Numbered from the stretch's first letter, positions 37,596 through 48,133 are shown. The stretch: 64,000 nucleotides of DNA from Nocardia aurantia (GCF_009604425.1 NZ_WEGI01000001.1:186001-250000); one strand, 5' to 3'. Notes: generated by a model not told the origin, from the letters alone. Program-made: numbers and translations.

Positions 37596-39179
37596 GTGAC
37601 CTCTGCCGACCTTTCGGTCCACACCCCCAACCTGTCGACCACCGCTGCCGCGGATCAGGACGAGAACGAACCGCGCGAGGAGTGCGGAGTGTTCGGAGTC
37701 TGGGCTCCCGGCGAAGAAGTGGCAAAGCTCACATACTACGGGCTGTACGCATTGCAGCATCGCGGGCAGGAGGCGGCCGGCATCGCCGTCGCCGACGGCG
37801 CGCAGGTGCTGGTATTCAAGGATCTGGGCCTGGTCAGCCAGGTGTTCGATGAACAGACGCTGGCCGCCATGCCCGGTCACGTCGCCATCGGGCACTGCCG
37901 CTATTCCACCACCGGCTCCACCACCTGGGAGAACGCGCAGCCGATCTTCCGCACCACCGCGGTGGGCACCGGCCTGGCGCTCGGTCACAACGGCAATCTC
38001 GTCAACACCGCCGAGCTGAGCACCCGCATCCGGGAGCTGGGCCTGGTCAAGGGCCGGCTGTCCGGCGCCACGGTGCCGGCCACCTCCGATTCGGACGTCA
38101 TGACGGCATTGCTGGCCCACGCCGCCGCCGACAAGAGCATCGAGCAGGCTGCCATGGAGTTGCTGCCGACCCTGCGCGGCGCCTTCTGCCTGACCTTCAT
38201 GGACGAGCACACCCTGTACGCCGCGCGCGATCCGCACGGAGTGCGGCCGTTGTGCCTGGGCCGATTGGACCGCGGCTGGGTGGTTGCCAGCGAGACGGCC
38301 GCGCTCGATATCGTCGGCGCCTCGTTCGTGCGCGAGATCGAGCCGGGCGAACTGCTGGCCATCGACGCCGACGGCGTGCGGTCCTCGCGCTTCGCCGCCC
38401 CGGAGCCGAAGGGCTGTGTCTTCGAATACGTCTATCTGGCCCGGCCGGACAGCACGATCTCCGGTCGGTCCGTGCACGGGACCCGGGTGGACATCGGCCG
38501 CCGGCTGGCCAAGGAGCATCCGGTCGAGGCGGATCTGGTCATCCCGGTTCCGGAGTCCGGCACCCCGGCCGCGGTCGGGTACGCCCAGGGTTCGGGGGTG
38601 CCCTACGGTCAGGGCCTGATGAAGAACGCCTACATCGGCCGCACCTTCATCCAGCCGAGTCAGACCATCCGGCAGCTCGGCATCCGGCTGAAGCTGAATC
38701 CGCTGCGTGAGGTGATCCGCGGCAAGCGGCTGATCGTGGTCGACGATTCGATCGTGCGCGGCAACACCCAGCGCGCCCTGATCCGCATGCTGCGCGAGGC
38801 CGGCGCCCTGGAGATCCATGTCCGGATCGCGTCGCCGCCGGTGAAGTGGCCGTGCTTCTACGGCATCGACTTCGCCTCGCGGGCCGAGTTGATCGCCAAC
38901 GGATCCGGCCCCGACGGCGCCGAGTCGATGGACGACATGGTCGAGAACGTGCGCCGCTCGATCGGTGCCGACTCGCTCGGCTACATCTCGCTGGAGGGTA
39001 TGGTCGCCGCCACCGAGCAGCCGCGTTCGCGGCTGTGCTGTGCCTGCTTCGACGGTAAGTACCCGATCCCGCTGCCCACAGAGGCCGCGATCGGCAAGAA
39101 CGTGCTGGAGGGTCTGCTCGCCGGCAAGTCGGAGTTGTTGAGCGACAACGCGAATGCCAGCGCGCTGAGCCGTCCGTAG
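37596..39179 (+). CDS. purF: Amidophosphoribosyltransferase PurF
   Basis: A 527-aa enzyme for the committed step of purine synthesis: PRPP plus glutamine gives phosphoribosylamine. A 29-residue propeptide precedes the catalytic Cys30 in EECGVFGVW, which is expected to become the N-terminus. The Ntn glutaminase has LQHRGQEAAG and GHCRYSTTG. The phosphoribosyltransferase part has VVDDSIVRGNT. Cysteines in the C-terminal half (SRLCCACF and others) fit the 4Fe-4S type of Bacillus-like PurF. GTG 37596 follows the SD AGGGAG. The longer upstream frame lacks an SD. Confidence 0.97.
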   Translation: MTSADLSVHTPNLSTTAAADQDENEPREECGVFGVWAPGEEVAKLTYYGLYALQHRGQEAAGIAVADGAQVLVFKDLGLVSQVFDEQTLAAMPGHVAIGHCRYSTTGSTTWENAQPIFRTTAVGTGLALGHNGNLVNTAELSTRIRELGLVKGRLSGATVPATSDSDVMTALLAHAAADKSIEQAAMELLPTLRGAFCLTFMDEHTLYAARDPHGVRPLCLGRLDRGWVVASETAALDIVGASFVREIEPGELLAIDADGVRSSRFAAPEPKGCVFEYVYLARPDSTISGRSVHGTRVDIGRRLAKEHPVEADLVIPVPESGTPAAVGYAQGSGVPYGQGLMKNAYIGRTFIQPSQTIRQLGIRLKLNPLREVIRGKRLIVVDDSIVRGNTQRALIRMLREAGALEIHVRIASPPVKWPCFYGIDFASRAELIANGSGPDGAESMDDMVENVRRSIGADSLGYISLEGMVAATEQPRSRLCCACFDGKYPIPLPTEAAIGKNVLEGLLAGKSELLSDNANASALSRP

Positions 39180-39185
39180 CCGGTC

Positions 39186-39215
39186 CCGCCGCGGCGCCCC
39201 GGGGTGTCGCGGCGG
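39186..39215 (+). terminator. Hairpin after purF
   Basis: Arms CCGCCGCG and CGCGGCGG are perfect, with a 14-base loop that itself contains CCCCGGGG. It starts seven bases after the purF stop. Confidence 0.6.
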
Positions 39216-39232
39216 CTCGCCGATCACTCGCG

Positions 39233-39278
39233 CGCATTGCCTCTTATTTGTTGCGAAACGCAACATATCGGCAATGCG
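39233..39278. promoter_or_regulatory. Nested palindrome before the ABC importer operon
   Basis: Outer arms CGCATTGCC (39233-39241) and GGCAATGCG (39270-39278) enclose inner arms TGTTGCG (39249-39255) and CGCAACA (39259-39265) with AAA between. A further GTTGC follows at 39278-39282. The stretch is AT-richer than its surroundings and lies about 90 bp before the substrate-binding-protein start, so an operator is more likely than a terminator. Confidence 0.6.
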
Positions 39279-39368
39279 TTGCCGGTACTGTCCCCGCATA
39301 CCGAAGTCACCGCGGTCGTAACCGAGCCGTGATCCGGTCCGGTCGCCGCGAGCGAGAGTGGGGCAGTT

Positions 39369-40991
39369 ATGCGGACCTTGGCGACACGGCCGTCTCCGAT
39401 CCGATCGGGCCGGCTGAAATGCGTTGCGGCACTGGGAATGGCGAGTTTGGCGGTGCTCGCGGTCGCCGGTTGCGGCGCCGGGCGCACCGGCGGGGGCTCC
39501 GGTGCCGGACTGAAAATCGGCACCACCGACAAGATCTACTCGCTCGACCCGGCGGCCGCCTACGATCAGGGCTCCTACGTGCCGGAGACCCAGATCTATC
39601 AGCATGTGCTGAATTTCGCTCCGGGACAAGCGGTTCCGCAGCCGGACGCGGCGGAGAAGTGCGGCTTCGCGCAGCCCGTCGTGTACACGTGCACGATCCG
39701 GTCCGGGCTGAAGTTCGCCAACGGTGACCCGCTGACCGCGCGCAGCGTGAAGTACTCGTTCGATCGGATGGTGAAGATCAACGATCCGAACGGCCCGGCC
39801 TCGTTGCTGGAGAACCTCGATCACACCGACGCCCCCGACGATCACACCGTCACGTTCACGCTCAAGGTCCCGAACGATCAGACCTTCCCGGCGATCCTGC
39901 CGACCCAGGCCGGTCCGATCGTGGACGAGAAGGTGTTCCCGGCCGACAAGACGCTGCCCGACGAGGACATCGTGAAGGGTAAAGCGTTCTCCGGCCAGTA
40001 CGTCATCAGCAGTTACGACAAGAACAAACTCGTTCAGTACCGGGAGAATCCGGATTACAACGGGTTGCTCGGCAAGCCGAAGACCGCCACGATCTCGACG
40101 ACGTACTACGCCGAGGCGTCGAATCTGAAACTGGACGTCCAGAACGGCGCGATCGATGTCGCCTACCGCAGCCTGACCCCGACCGACCTCGAGTCGCTGC
40201 GCGGCGACGACAAGGTGAAGGTGCTCAGCGGACCCGGTGGCGAACTGCGCTACATCGTGTTCAACCTGAACACCATGCCGGGCGGCACCCCGGATCAGAA
40301 ACTGGCCGTGCGCAAGGCCGTCGCCTCCTCCGTCGATCGGGACGCGCTGGCGAGCGGTGTGTACAAGGGCCTGTTCAAGCCTGTGTACTCCTCGGTCCCA
40401 CAGGGTTTCGTGGGCGCCACCGAACCGTTCAAGGAGATCTACGGCGCCAAGCCGAACAAGGATCAGGCCGCGAAATTCCTGGCCGACGCCAAGGTGCCCA
40501 CCCCGGTACCGATCAACCTCCAGTACAACCCCGATCACTACGGCAGCTCCAGTTCGGAGGAGTACGCGGCGATCAAGGGCCAGCTCGAGGCGACCGGGTT
40601 GTTCAAGGTGAACCTGCAGTCCACCGAGTGGGTCAGCTACAACAAGGAACGCACCCAGGACGGCTACCCGGTGTTCCAGATGGGCTGGTTCCCGGACTAT
40701 CCGGATCCGGACGACTACCTCACCCCGTTCTTCGGTCCGAACAACTTCCTGAAGAACCACTTTCAGGACCCGGGAGTGTCCGCGCAACTGTCCGCCGAGG
40801 TGACGGAGCCGGATGTGGAGAAGCGCAAGGCGATTCTGGCGCAGGTGCAGCACGATCTCGCGCAGAACTTCGTGTCGATGGTTCCACTGCTGTCCGGTGA
40901 GGCGATCGCGGTGGTCGGCAAGAACGTGTCCGGCGCCGAGCAGACGCTGGATCTGTCCACGAAATTCCGTTACGGCGTCCTGAGCAAGTGA
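39369..40991 (+). CDS. ABC transporter substrate-binding lipoprotein (peptide/nickel family 5)
   Basis: A 540-aa extracytoplasmic solute-binding protein of the DppA/OppA/NikA family. The signal peptide ends in a lipobox (LAVAGC), so Cys34 should be lipidated. The family pattern includes YTCTIRSGLKFANGDPLTARSVKYSFDRM early and PVFQMGWFPDYPDPDDYL late. It heads a four-gene operon with two permeases and a fused ATPase and overlaps the first permease by GTGA. Whether the ligand is a peptide, nickel or another solute cannot be judged from sequence. The nested palindrome at 39233 may regulate it. Confidence 0.93.
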   Translation: MRTLATRPSPIRSGRLKCVAALGMASLAVLAVAGCGAGRTGGGSGAGLKIGTTDKIYSLDPAAAYDQGSYVPETQIYQHVLNFAPGQAVPQPDAAEKCGFAQPVVYTCTIRSGLKFANGDPLTARSVKYSFDRMVKINDPNGPASLLENLDHTDAPDDHTVTFTLKVPNDQTFPAILPTQAGPIVDEKVFPADKTLPDEDIVKGKAFSGQYVISSYDKNKLVQYRENPDYNGLLGKPKTATISTTYYAEASNLKLDVQNGAIDVAYRSLTPTDLESLRGDDKVKVLSGPGGELRYIVFNLNTMPGGTPDQKLAVRKAVASSVDRDALASGVYKGLFKPVYSSVPQGFVGATEPFKEIYGAKPNKDQAAKFLADAKVPTPVPINLQYNPDHYGSSSSEEYAAIKGQLEATGLFKVNLQSTEWVSYNKERTQDGYPVFQMGWFPDYPDPDDYLTPFFGPNNFLKNHFQDPGVSAQLSAEVTEPDVEKRKAILAQVQHDLAQNFVSMVPLLSGEAIAVVGKNVSGAEQTLDLSTKFRYGVLSK

Positions 40992-42091
40992 CCGCCGAGG
41001 TGACCGCGCCGCCGCCGGCCGGACCGGATGCGGCGCCGAACCGGAACAGTCAGGGCCGCAGCGCATCTCGATACGGGATGCTGCTGCGGTACCTGGCCGT
41101 CCGGTTGTTGCTGATCGTGCCCACGGCGTGGATCCTGGTGACGGCCGTGTTCTTCCTGATGCGGGTGATCGGCGACCCGATCAGCGCCGCGATGGGCGGG
41201 CGGCTGCCACCGGAGCAGATCGCCGAACGCAAGCACGCCGCCGGCCTGGACCGGCCGATCCTGGCGCAGTACCGGGACTATCTGGTCCGCCTCCTGCACG
41301 GCGATTTCGGCCGCTCCCAGGACAATCGGGCGATCGGCACGGTCGTGGTCGACTACGGCGCGGCCACTCTGGAACTGGTGTTCTGGGCCCTGCTGGTGGC
41401 CTTCGCGATCGGCATACCGCTCGGCAGATACGCGGCGACACACCGTGATTCGGCTGCGGACCTGGGACTGCGACTGTTCGCGGTGCTGGTCTACGCGGCG
41501 CCCGTGTTCTTCGTCGGACTGCTGCTGAAGCTGGTGTTCGCGGTGAAACTGGGCTGGCTGCCGGTGGCGGGCCGCGCCGATACCGATGTGGAACTGGCCC
41601 TGCGGAACGTGTCACCGAAGACCAACATCCTGCTGATCGACGCGATCCTCTACGGCGACCCGGGTTACGTGCTGAACGTGCTGGAACACACTGTGCTGCC
41701 CGCGCTTTCGCTGGGCCTGCTCACCGGCGGAGTGTTCCTGCGGCTGGTCCGGATCAACCTGATCCAGACCCTGCGCACCGACTACGTCGACGCCGCGCGA
41801 GCCCGGGGCCTGTCCCGGCGCGTGGTCACCGGCCGGCACGCCTTCCGCAACGCGCTGATCCCCATCGTCACGGTGATGGGCATGTACATCGCCATGATGC
41901 TCGGCGGCGCGGTACTCACCGAGACCACCTTCGAATGGAAGGGGCTCGGCTACCAACTGGCCCAGTACCTGCAGGCGCGCGACTTCGTGGCGGTCCAGGG
42001 CATCGTGGCGTTCATCGCACTGGCGGTGGCCGTCGTGAGCTTCGTCGTCGACGTGATCGTCGCGCTGATCGACCCGAGGGTGAGGTTCTGA
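40988..42091 (+). CDS. ABC transporter permease (DppB type)
   Basis: A 367-aa inner-membrane permease with about six helices. The N-terminal region (about 25 residues) is cytoplasmic, then YLAVRLLLIVPTAWILVTAVFFLMR, the conserved GLDRPILAQYRDYL motif of DppB proteins, and the EAA-type loop TDYVDAARARGLSRRVVTGRHAFRNALIPI that touches the ATPase. GTG 40988 overlaps the upstream stop; the TGA overlaps the ATG of the next permease. Confidence 0.94.
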   Translation: MTAEVTAPPPAGPDAAPNRNSQGRSASRYGMLLRYLAVRLLLIVPTAWILVTAVFFLMRVIGDPISAAMGGRLPPEQIAERKHAAGLDRPILAQYRDYLVRLLHGDFGRSQDNRAIGTVVVDYGAATLELVFWALLVAFAIGIPLGRYAATHRDSAADLGLRLFAVLVYAAPVFFVGLLLKLVFAVKLGWLPVAGRADTDVELALRNVSPKTNILLIDAILYGDPGYVLNVLEHTVLPALSLGLLTGGVFLRLVRINLIQTLRTDYVDAARARGLSRRVVTGRHAFRNALIPIVTVMGMYIAMMLGGAVLTETTFEWKGLGYQLAQYLQARDFVAVQGIVAFIALAVAVVSFVVDVIVALIDPRVRF

Positions 42092-43167
42092 TGACGGCAC
42101 CGGAGGTGGTCACCGAACCGGCCACGACCCCGCTCGCCGCCGGACGCGGTGCGCCGGGCCTGCTCCGGCTGATCCGATCGACCGGCGGACCACAGCGCGC
42201 CGTCCTGATCGCCGGACTGGTGCTGGTCGGGCTGTTCGTGCTGCTCGCCCTGTTCGCGCCGCTGATCGCCCCGTACGGCTTCTCCCAGAGTTCTTCCGGG
42301 GGAGTCGATTTCGTACGGCAGCAGGCGCCGTCCGCGCACCACTGGTTCGGCACCTCGGTGCGCGGCGAGGATGTCCTGTCCCGCGTTGTCTTCGGCGCGC
42401 GCACGGCGTTGGTGGTCATCGCGATATCGCTGGTGCTGTCGATGTTCGTCGGTGTGCCACTGGGTTTGGTGTCCGGTTATATCGGCCGCCTGCCGGACCG
42501 TGTCCTGGTGCTGATCACCGACGCCATGTACGCGTTCCCGACCCTGCTGCTGGCCATCGTGGTGTCGATCGTGGTAGCGGGTGGCAATTCCAGCGGGGTG
42601 GGTGGCGTGCTGTCGGCGGCGGTGGCGATCACCGTGATCTTCGTACCCCAGTACTTCCGGGTGGTGCGCAACGCGACGGTGGCGGTCAAACAGGAACCGT
42701 TCGTCGACGCGGCCCGGGTCACCGGCGCCTCCACCACGCGAATCCTGTTCCGCCACATCCTCGCCAACGTGACCGGATCGCTGCCCGTCCTGATCACGCT
42801 CAACGGCGCCGAGGCCATCCTCACCCTGGCCGGCCTGGGCTTCCTCGGCTTCGGCATCGAACCCACCCAGGCTGCCGAATGGGGCTACGACCTGAACAAG
42901 GCCCTCTCCGACGTGTCCAACGGGATCTGGTGGACCGGCGTCTTCCCCGGCGCGGCAATCGTTCTCGTGGTCCTCGGGATGACCCTGGTCGGCGAGAGCC
43001 TCAACGAGGTGCTCAACCCCCTGCTGCGCACCCGCCGCCTCCCGGGCGCGGTGATCGCGCCGGATGCGCCGAGCACGACCGCTGCCGGACTCCCGTCAGA
43101 ACACACTGGGCCGCAACATGATTCGGCCGCTCTTACGACCGGTGCCGCCGGCGAGGCGGAACTGTGA
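42091..43167 (+). CDS. ABC transporter permease (DppC type)
   Basis: A 358-aa second permease. It has the DppC marks LFAPLIAPYGF, HHWFGTSVRGEDVLSRVVFGART, and the EAA loop VDAARVTGASTTRILFRHILAN. About 50 residues of C-terminal tail are low complexity. ATG 42091 overlaps the previous stop by one base (TGATG). It pairs with the preceding permease to form the channel. Confidence 0.94.
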   Translation: MTAPEVVTEPATTPLAAGRGAPGLLRLIRSTGGPQRAVLIAGLVLVGLFVLLALFAPLIAPYGFSQSSSGGVDFVRQQAPSAHHWFGTSVRGEDVLSRVVFGARTALVVIAISLVLSMFVGVPLGLVSGYIGRLPDRVLVLITDAMYAFPTLLLAIVVSIVVAGGNSSGVGGVLSAAVAITVIFVPQYFRVVRNATVAVKQEPFVDAARVTGASTTRILFRHILANVTGSLPVLITLNGAEAILTLAGLGFLGFGIEPTQAAEWGYDLNKALSDVSNGIWWTGVFPGAAIVLVVLGMTLVGESLNEVLNPLLRTRRLPGAVIAPDAPSTTAAGLPSEHTGPQHDSAALTTGAAGEAEL

Positions 43168-43251
43168 GTGCAATGGTGTCGCCAATGAAATTCGCTGAGC
43201 TGCAAAGGATCCGGCTCCAACGGCGACCGGCCCCCATCGAGAGGCGCGATC

Positions 43252-45066
43252 ATGGCTGAGGTATCGGCCCAACTCACCGATGCGCGACCGGACCCGACTT
43301 TGACGGTGGCGGCCCTGTCGGTCTTTTTCGCCACCGACGCCGGACCGGTGACCGCGGTCGACGAGGTCTCGTTCGAGGTATACCCGGGTGAGGTGCTGGC
43401 GATCGTCGGCGAATCCGGATCCGGCAAGTCGGTCTGCGCCCGCACCGCGCTGGGACTGCTGCCCGGCACCGCCCGGGTGCGAGGCACGGTGCTGCTGGGC
43501 GACCGGCCTGTCACAACGATGTCCGAGAGGCAACTGACCGCCCTCCGGGGTGGCCGGATCGCGATGGTGTTCCAGGAACCGGGCGCGGCGCTGGACCCGC
43601 TGTTCACCGTCGGCTTCCAGATCATGGAGGCGATCCGCGCGCACGGCGGCGCCACTCGCTCTACGGCCCGAGCACGCGCGATCGAATTGCTGCGCACGGT
43701 CGGCCTCCCCGACCCGGAGCACCGGATCGACTTCTATCCACACCAACTGTCCGGCGGCCAGAAACAGCGCGTGATGATCGCGATCGCGATCGCCTGCGAA
43801 CCCCAGGTCATCATCGCCGACGAGCCGACCACCGCGCTCGACGTCACCGTCCAGGCCGAAATCCTCGAACTGCTGCGAGATCTGCGCGACCGGATCGGCG
43901 CCGCGATCGTGCTCATCACCCACAACATGGGTGTGGTCGCCGACCTCGCCGACCGCGTGGTCGTGATGCGGCACGGCCGCGTCGTCGAAACCGCAACCGT
44001 GCACGACCTTTTCGCCGCACCCCGAGCGCAGTACACCCGCGACCTGCTCGCCGCGGTACCACGGATGCACACCGGCGCACCCGAAAGCGCGGCCACCCCA
44101 CACCTTCCGTCCGCCCCTCCGGATGCCACGACAGGCACGGGTGCTGTCATCGACCTGTATCCGCCATCTCCGACAGCTGCGACGGTGCCCTCGATCCGCA
44201 CCGGCGATCCCGCGAGTACTGCCGCCGAACAGCTTTCGGCAGAGGCGGCAGTGCTGGCTGTCGAGGATTTGGTGGTCGAATTCCCGGGGTCGTTCGGCCG
44301 CCGCCCGTTCCGCGCGGTGGACAGTGTCTCGTTGCACCTCGGACGCGGCGAAACCCTCGGCCTGGTGGGCGAATCCGGCTCGGGCAAGACCACCATCGGC
44401 CGATGCGTGGCGGCCCTGCAACGACCGACCGCCGGAACGATCCGGCTGCTCGGCACCGAGCTGACCGGCCTGTCCGAACGTCGGCTGCGGCCACTGCGCA
44501 AGCGACTGGGCTTCGTCTTCCAGGACCCGGCCACCTCCCTGAATCCGCGCCTGACCGTGGGCCGTTGTGTCGCCGAGCCGCTGATCGTGCACCGGGCCGC
44601 CAACGGTCCGGCCCTGCGGACGCGGGTCCGGCAACTGCTGGACGCGGTGCAACTTCCCGCCGGCACCGAGAACCGTTATCCCCACGAGCTGTCCGGCGGC
44701 CAGCGCCAGCGCGCCAGCCTGGCCCGCGCGCTCGTCCTGAACCCGGACCTGCTGATCGCGGACGAACCGACCAGTGCCCTGGACGTCTCGGTACAGGCCA
44801 CCGTCCTGGAGCTGTTCGCCCAGCTACAAAGCGAATTCGGCTGGGCCTGCCTGTTCATCAGCCACGACCTCGCCGTCGTGGACCAGGTGGCCGAGCGAAT
44901 CATGGTGCTGCGCAACGGTTCCGTGGTGGAACAAGGCTCGGCCGACGCGATCCTCCGCCATCCGGCCGAGGACTACACCCGTCGCCTGGTCGCTGCCGTC
45001 CCTGTTCCGGACCCGGTCGAACAACGCCGCCGCCGCACTGCCGCCGCCGAGAGTGCGAGCGAATAG
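43252..45066 (+). CDS. ABC transporter ATP-binding protein, two fused ATPase domains (DppD-DppF)
   Basis: A 604-aa double ATPase. Domain 1 (about 12-270) has Walker [10 protein letters not shown], signature LSGGQKQR and Walker [13 protein letters not shown]. Domain 2 (about 340-590) has [17 protein letters not shown] and [12 protein letters not shown]. Between them lies an Ala/Pro/Thr-rich linker of about 60 residues. Each domain carries the oligopeptide-type C-terminal extension region ([22 protein letters not shown]). It powers the two permeases upstream, from which it is separated by 84 bp. Fusion of the usually separate D and F subunits ensures a 1:1 ratio. Confidence 0.94.
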   Translation: MAEVSAQLTDARPDPTLTVAALSVFFATDAGPVTAVDEVSFEVYPGEVLAIVGESGSGKSVCARTALGLLPGTARVRGTVLLGDRPVTTMSERQLTALRGGRIAMVFQEPGAALDPLFTVGFQIMEAIRAHGGATRSTARARAIELLRTVGLPDPEHRIDFYPHQLSGGQKQRVMIAIAIACEPQVIIADEPTTALDVTVQAEILELLRDLRDRIGAAIVLITHNMGVVADLADRVVVMRHGRVVETATVHDLFAAPRAQYTRDLLAAVPRMHTGAPESAATPHLPSAPPDATTGTGAVIDLYPPSPTAATVPSIRTGDPASTAAEQLSAEAAVLAVEDLVVEFPGSFGRRPFRAVDSVSLHLGRGETLGLVGESGSGKTTIGRCVAALQRPTAGTIRLLGTELTGLSERRLRPLRKRLGFVFQDPATSLNPRLTVGRCVAEPLIVHRAANGPALRTRVRQLLDAVQLPAGTENRYPHELSGGQRQRASLARALVLNPDLLIADEPTSALDVSVQATVLELFAQLQSEFGWACLFISHDLAVVDQVAERIMVLRNGSVVEQGSADAILRHPAEDYTRRLVAAVPVPDPVEQRRRRTAAAESASE

Positions 45067-45221
45067 GCAAGTATCGGTGAAATTCGGCTGCTGCCCGATG
45101 TCCGCCGGGCTGACCGGAGCTCGCGAGCGGGATCATCGATGGACGGGTCGTAGTTTTCGCGCTCGCATTATCGGTAAGGCTTGCGCCCGTGACGGATTCG
45201 GTCGTGGGCGAATGGTGCGGC

Positions 45222-45836
45222 TCAGGCGGTTCCGGGCACCCGCAGCACGCCGGAGATCAGCAGCATCAGGCATTGCTCGGCCTCCAGCCGGGCCGTGTCC
45301 GGATCCTCGGCGTGCGCGACGATCATCCCGGCCTCCATGACGGCGCTGAGGATCAGCTGCGCCAGCAGGGGTACCGGGGCCGGTGCGGCCAGACCGGCGT
45401 CGACGGCGCGTTGCAGGGCGTCGGTGATCATGCCGAGGCCGTACCGGGCCTCCAACTCGCGCCAGCGCTCCCAGCCGAGGACCGTCGGGCCGTCCATCAT
45501 GGCGATCCGCACGGTTTCCGGCCGGCGGCTGACGTCCAGGAAGGTACTCAGCCCGGCGGCCATCGTGGCGAGCAGGTCGGCGGGGTCGGGCAGGGCGGCG
45601 ATGGCGGTCGCGATCGCCGCCGTGTTCTCGGTCTCCAATTTCTCCAGCACCTCGATGAACAGCCCCTGTTTGTCGCCGTAGTGGTGGTGCAGCGCACCCC
45701 GGGTGACACCGGCCGCGGCCACGATCTCCTCGGCCGAGACACCCGCGTAGCCGCGCTCGGCGAACAGCCGGCGACCGGCGTCCTCGAGCGCGGCCCGGGT
45801 GGTACGGGAACGGTCCTCCTGGCTACGGCGCGGCAT
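45222..45836 (-). CDS. TetR-family regulator
   Basis: A 204-aa regulator. The HTH (about 10-57) reads ALEDAGRRLFAERGYAGVSAEEIVAAAGVTRGALHHHYGDKQGLF, typical of TetR. The C-terminal part is helical. Its start overlaps the end of the hydrolase gene by 14 bp, so both are made from one message. It probably represses that operon through the 15-bp palindrome at 46735-46749. Confidence 0.93.
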   Translation of the reverse strand: MPRRSQEDRSRTTRAALEDAGRRLFAERGYAGVSAEEIVAAAGVTRGALHHHYGDKQGLFIEVLEKLETENTAAIATAIAALPDPADLLATMAAGLSTFLDVSRRPETVRIAMMDGPTVLGWERWRELEARYGLGMITDALQRAVDAGLAAPAPVPLLAQLILSAVMEAGMIVAHAEDPDTARLEAEQCLMLLISGVLRVPGTA

Positions 45837-46689
45837 GTTGCCGAGTGAACTCCACGATCATCTCGGCGAGCAACTCCGGACGGTCCTCCGCGCTGAACGC
45901 GTAGGAATCGTCGATCCAGCGCAGTTCGGCCCGCGGCAGGTCCGCGGCCAGCCGTTTCGCGAATTCGGGCCCGAAGACCTTGTCCTCGCGGGCCCAGGCG
46001 AGCAGTACCGGGATGTCCACCTCGGCGAAGTGTTCGGCGGCGGCCAGCGTGTAGCGCTTGTGCACACCGCGGAGCATGCGGCGCAGGTCGGCCCGGATGG
46101 CCGCGGACCGCCGGGTCGGCAGTAGATACGAGTCGGCGACCTCGGGAGGAATCGGGCGCTTGGTCATCAGGCCGAGCGCGATCGGCAGGCGCTGCGCGGG
46201 CCGGAAACGCATGAGCTCGGCCATGACTCGCAGTACCCCGGGTACGGCGGCCAACTGCGGCAGCGCCGTGAACGGCTGCGGGAAGAACTTGTCGTAGGCG
46301 TCGCAATCGGTCAGCACGACGCGTGCGATCCGGTCGCGGTTGCGCGTCAGCAGGATCTGGGTGATCGCCCCGCCGGTGTCGTTGGCCACCAGCGTGACGT
46401 CGCGCAGATCGAGCACGGACAGGAAATCGGCGATCAGATCGGCCAGCCCGGTGGGGGAGAGGTCGGCGTCCGGAACGGGCACGGAATGTGCGCCCAGCGG
46501 CCAGTCGGGCACCAGGCAGCGGTGCCCGATGGCGGCCACCGGCGGGACGACCCCGCGCCAGAGGTCGGCGTTGACGAGCAGGCCGTGGACGAAGACGACA
46601 GGCGCACCGGCGCCGACGTCGTGATAGCGGATGTGCCCGCCGGGCAGTGCGACATCGTAGAGCGGGCCGAGAGCGGTGCTGTTACCCAT
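45823..46689 (-). CDS. Alpha/beta hydrolase with Asp at nucleophile position
   Basis: A 288-aa alpha/beta hydrolase. HGLLVNADLW holds the oxyanion-side HG motif, and the nucleophile elbow reads LVANDTGGAI, so Asp104 takes the place of Ser, as in haloalkane dehalogenases and epoxide hydrolases. The C-terminal motif is DDSYAFSAEDRPELL, where the usual catalytic His is replaced by Ala. This suggests altered chemistry or a non-hydrolytic role. It is first in a two-gene operon with the TetR regulator. Confidence 0.87.
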   Translation of the reverse strand: MGNSTALGPLYDVALPGGHIRYHDVGAGAPVVFVHGLLVNADLWRGVVPPVAAIGHRCLVPDWPLGAHSVPVPDADLSPTGLADLIADFLSVLDLRDVTLVANDTGGAITQILLTRNRDRIARVVLTDCDAYDKFFPQPFTALPQLAAVPGVLRVMAELMRFRPAQRLPIALGLMTKRPIPPEVADSYLLPTRRSAAIRADLRRMLRGVHKRYTLAAAEHFAEVDIPVLLAWAREDKVFGPEFAKRLAADLPRAELRWIDDSYAFSAEDRPELLAEMIVEFTRQHAAP

Positions 46690-46724
46690 GTCGGGCCTCC
46701 GATGATCGGGGATCGGTCACCGTC

Positions 46725-46758
46725 GACAATTACATACATACCGTATGTACGTCAATGG
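46725..46758 (-). promoter_or_regulatory. Promoter with TetR-type operator between -35 and -10
   Basis: On the minus strand TTGACG (-35 candidate) is followed by 17 bases and TAATTG (-10 candidate). The spacer holds the perfect 15-bp palindrome TACATACCGTATGTA (46735-46749, plus-strand reading). The element ends 36 bp before the hydrolase start. Binding there would block polymerase directly. Confidence 0.6.
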
Positions 46759-46901
46759 TGTACCGGGTCGTGACCGTGCGGATGCGGTTCTTCCGCGGAT
46801 TTGTCAAGCGGAGAACTCGAGACCGGTGCGGTCCCGTTATCTGATTCCGGTAGCGTGTTCAGGCATCTATCCGCCGATTCGGTTTGGAGCTTTCCCCGAC
46901 A

Positions 46902-47984
<1,083 letters not shown>

Positions 47985-48010
47985 TTCGGCCGAATCATCC
48001 TGTTCGACAA

Positions 48011-48048
48011 CGAAAACCCGCTTCCGGCGATTCGGAAGCGGGTTTTCG
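48011..48048. terminator. Strong terminator after purM
   Basis: Arms CGAAAACCCGCTTCC and GGAAGCGGGTTTTCG are perfect over 15 bp with an 8-base loop. TTTTCGTTTC closes it on the plus strand. It lies 26 bp after the purM stop and would also work on the other strand. Confidence 0.88.
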
Positions 48049-48092
48049 TTTCACGGCGATCGATCGGCCGTGATTCGAATCGAACAGTAAAG

Positions 48093-48133
48093 AGCACCGA
48101 CGTCCCGACCACGATCATCGGGATATCGGTGCT
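48093..48133. repeat. Interrupted inverted repeat
   Basis: Outer arms AGCACCGA and TCGGTGCT (8 bp) and inner arms TCCCGA and TCGGGA (6 bp), separated by a CG/TA internal mismatch, form one long stem with a 9-base loop. It lies between the purM terminator and the DUF3073 terminator. Its role is not clear; no gene is visible around it. Confidence 0.6.

Noticed and set aside
37572..41066. A 1164-codon open frame on the minus strand
   Set aside because: It is antisense to purF and the substrate-binding protein, both of which have full family signatures; the product is Arg/Gly/Val-rich shadow sequence typical of high-GC DNA.
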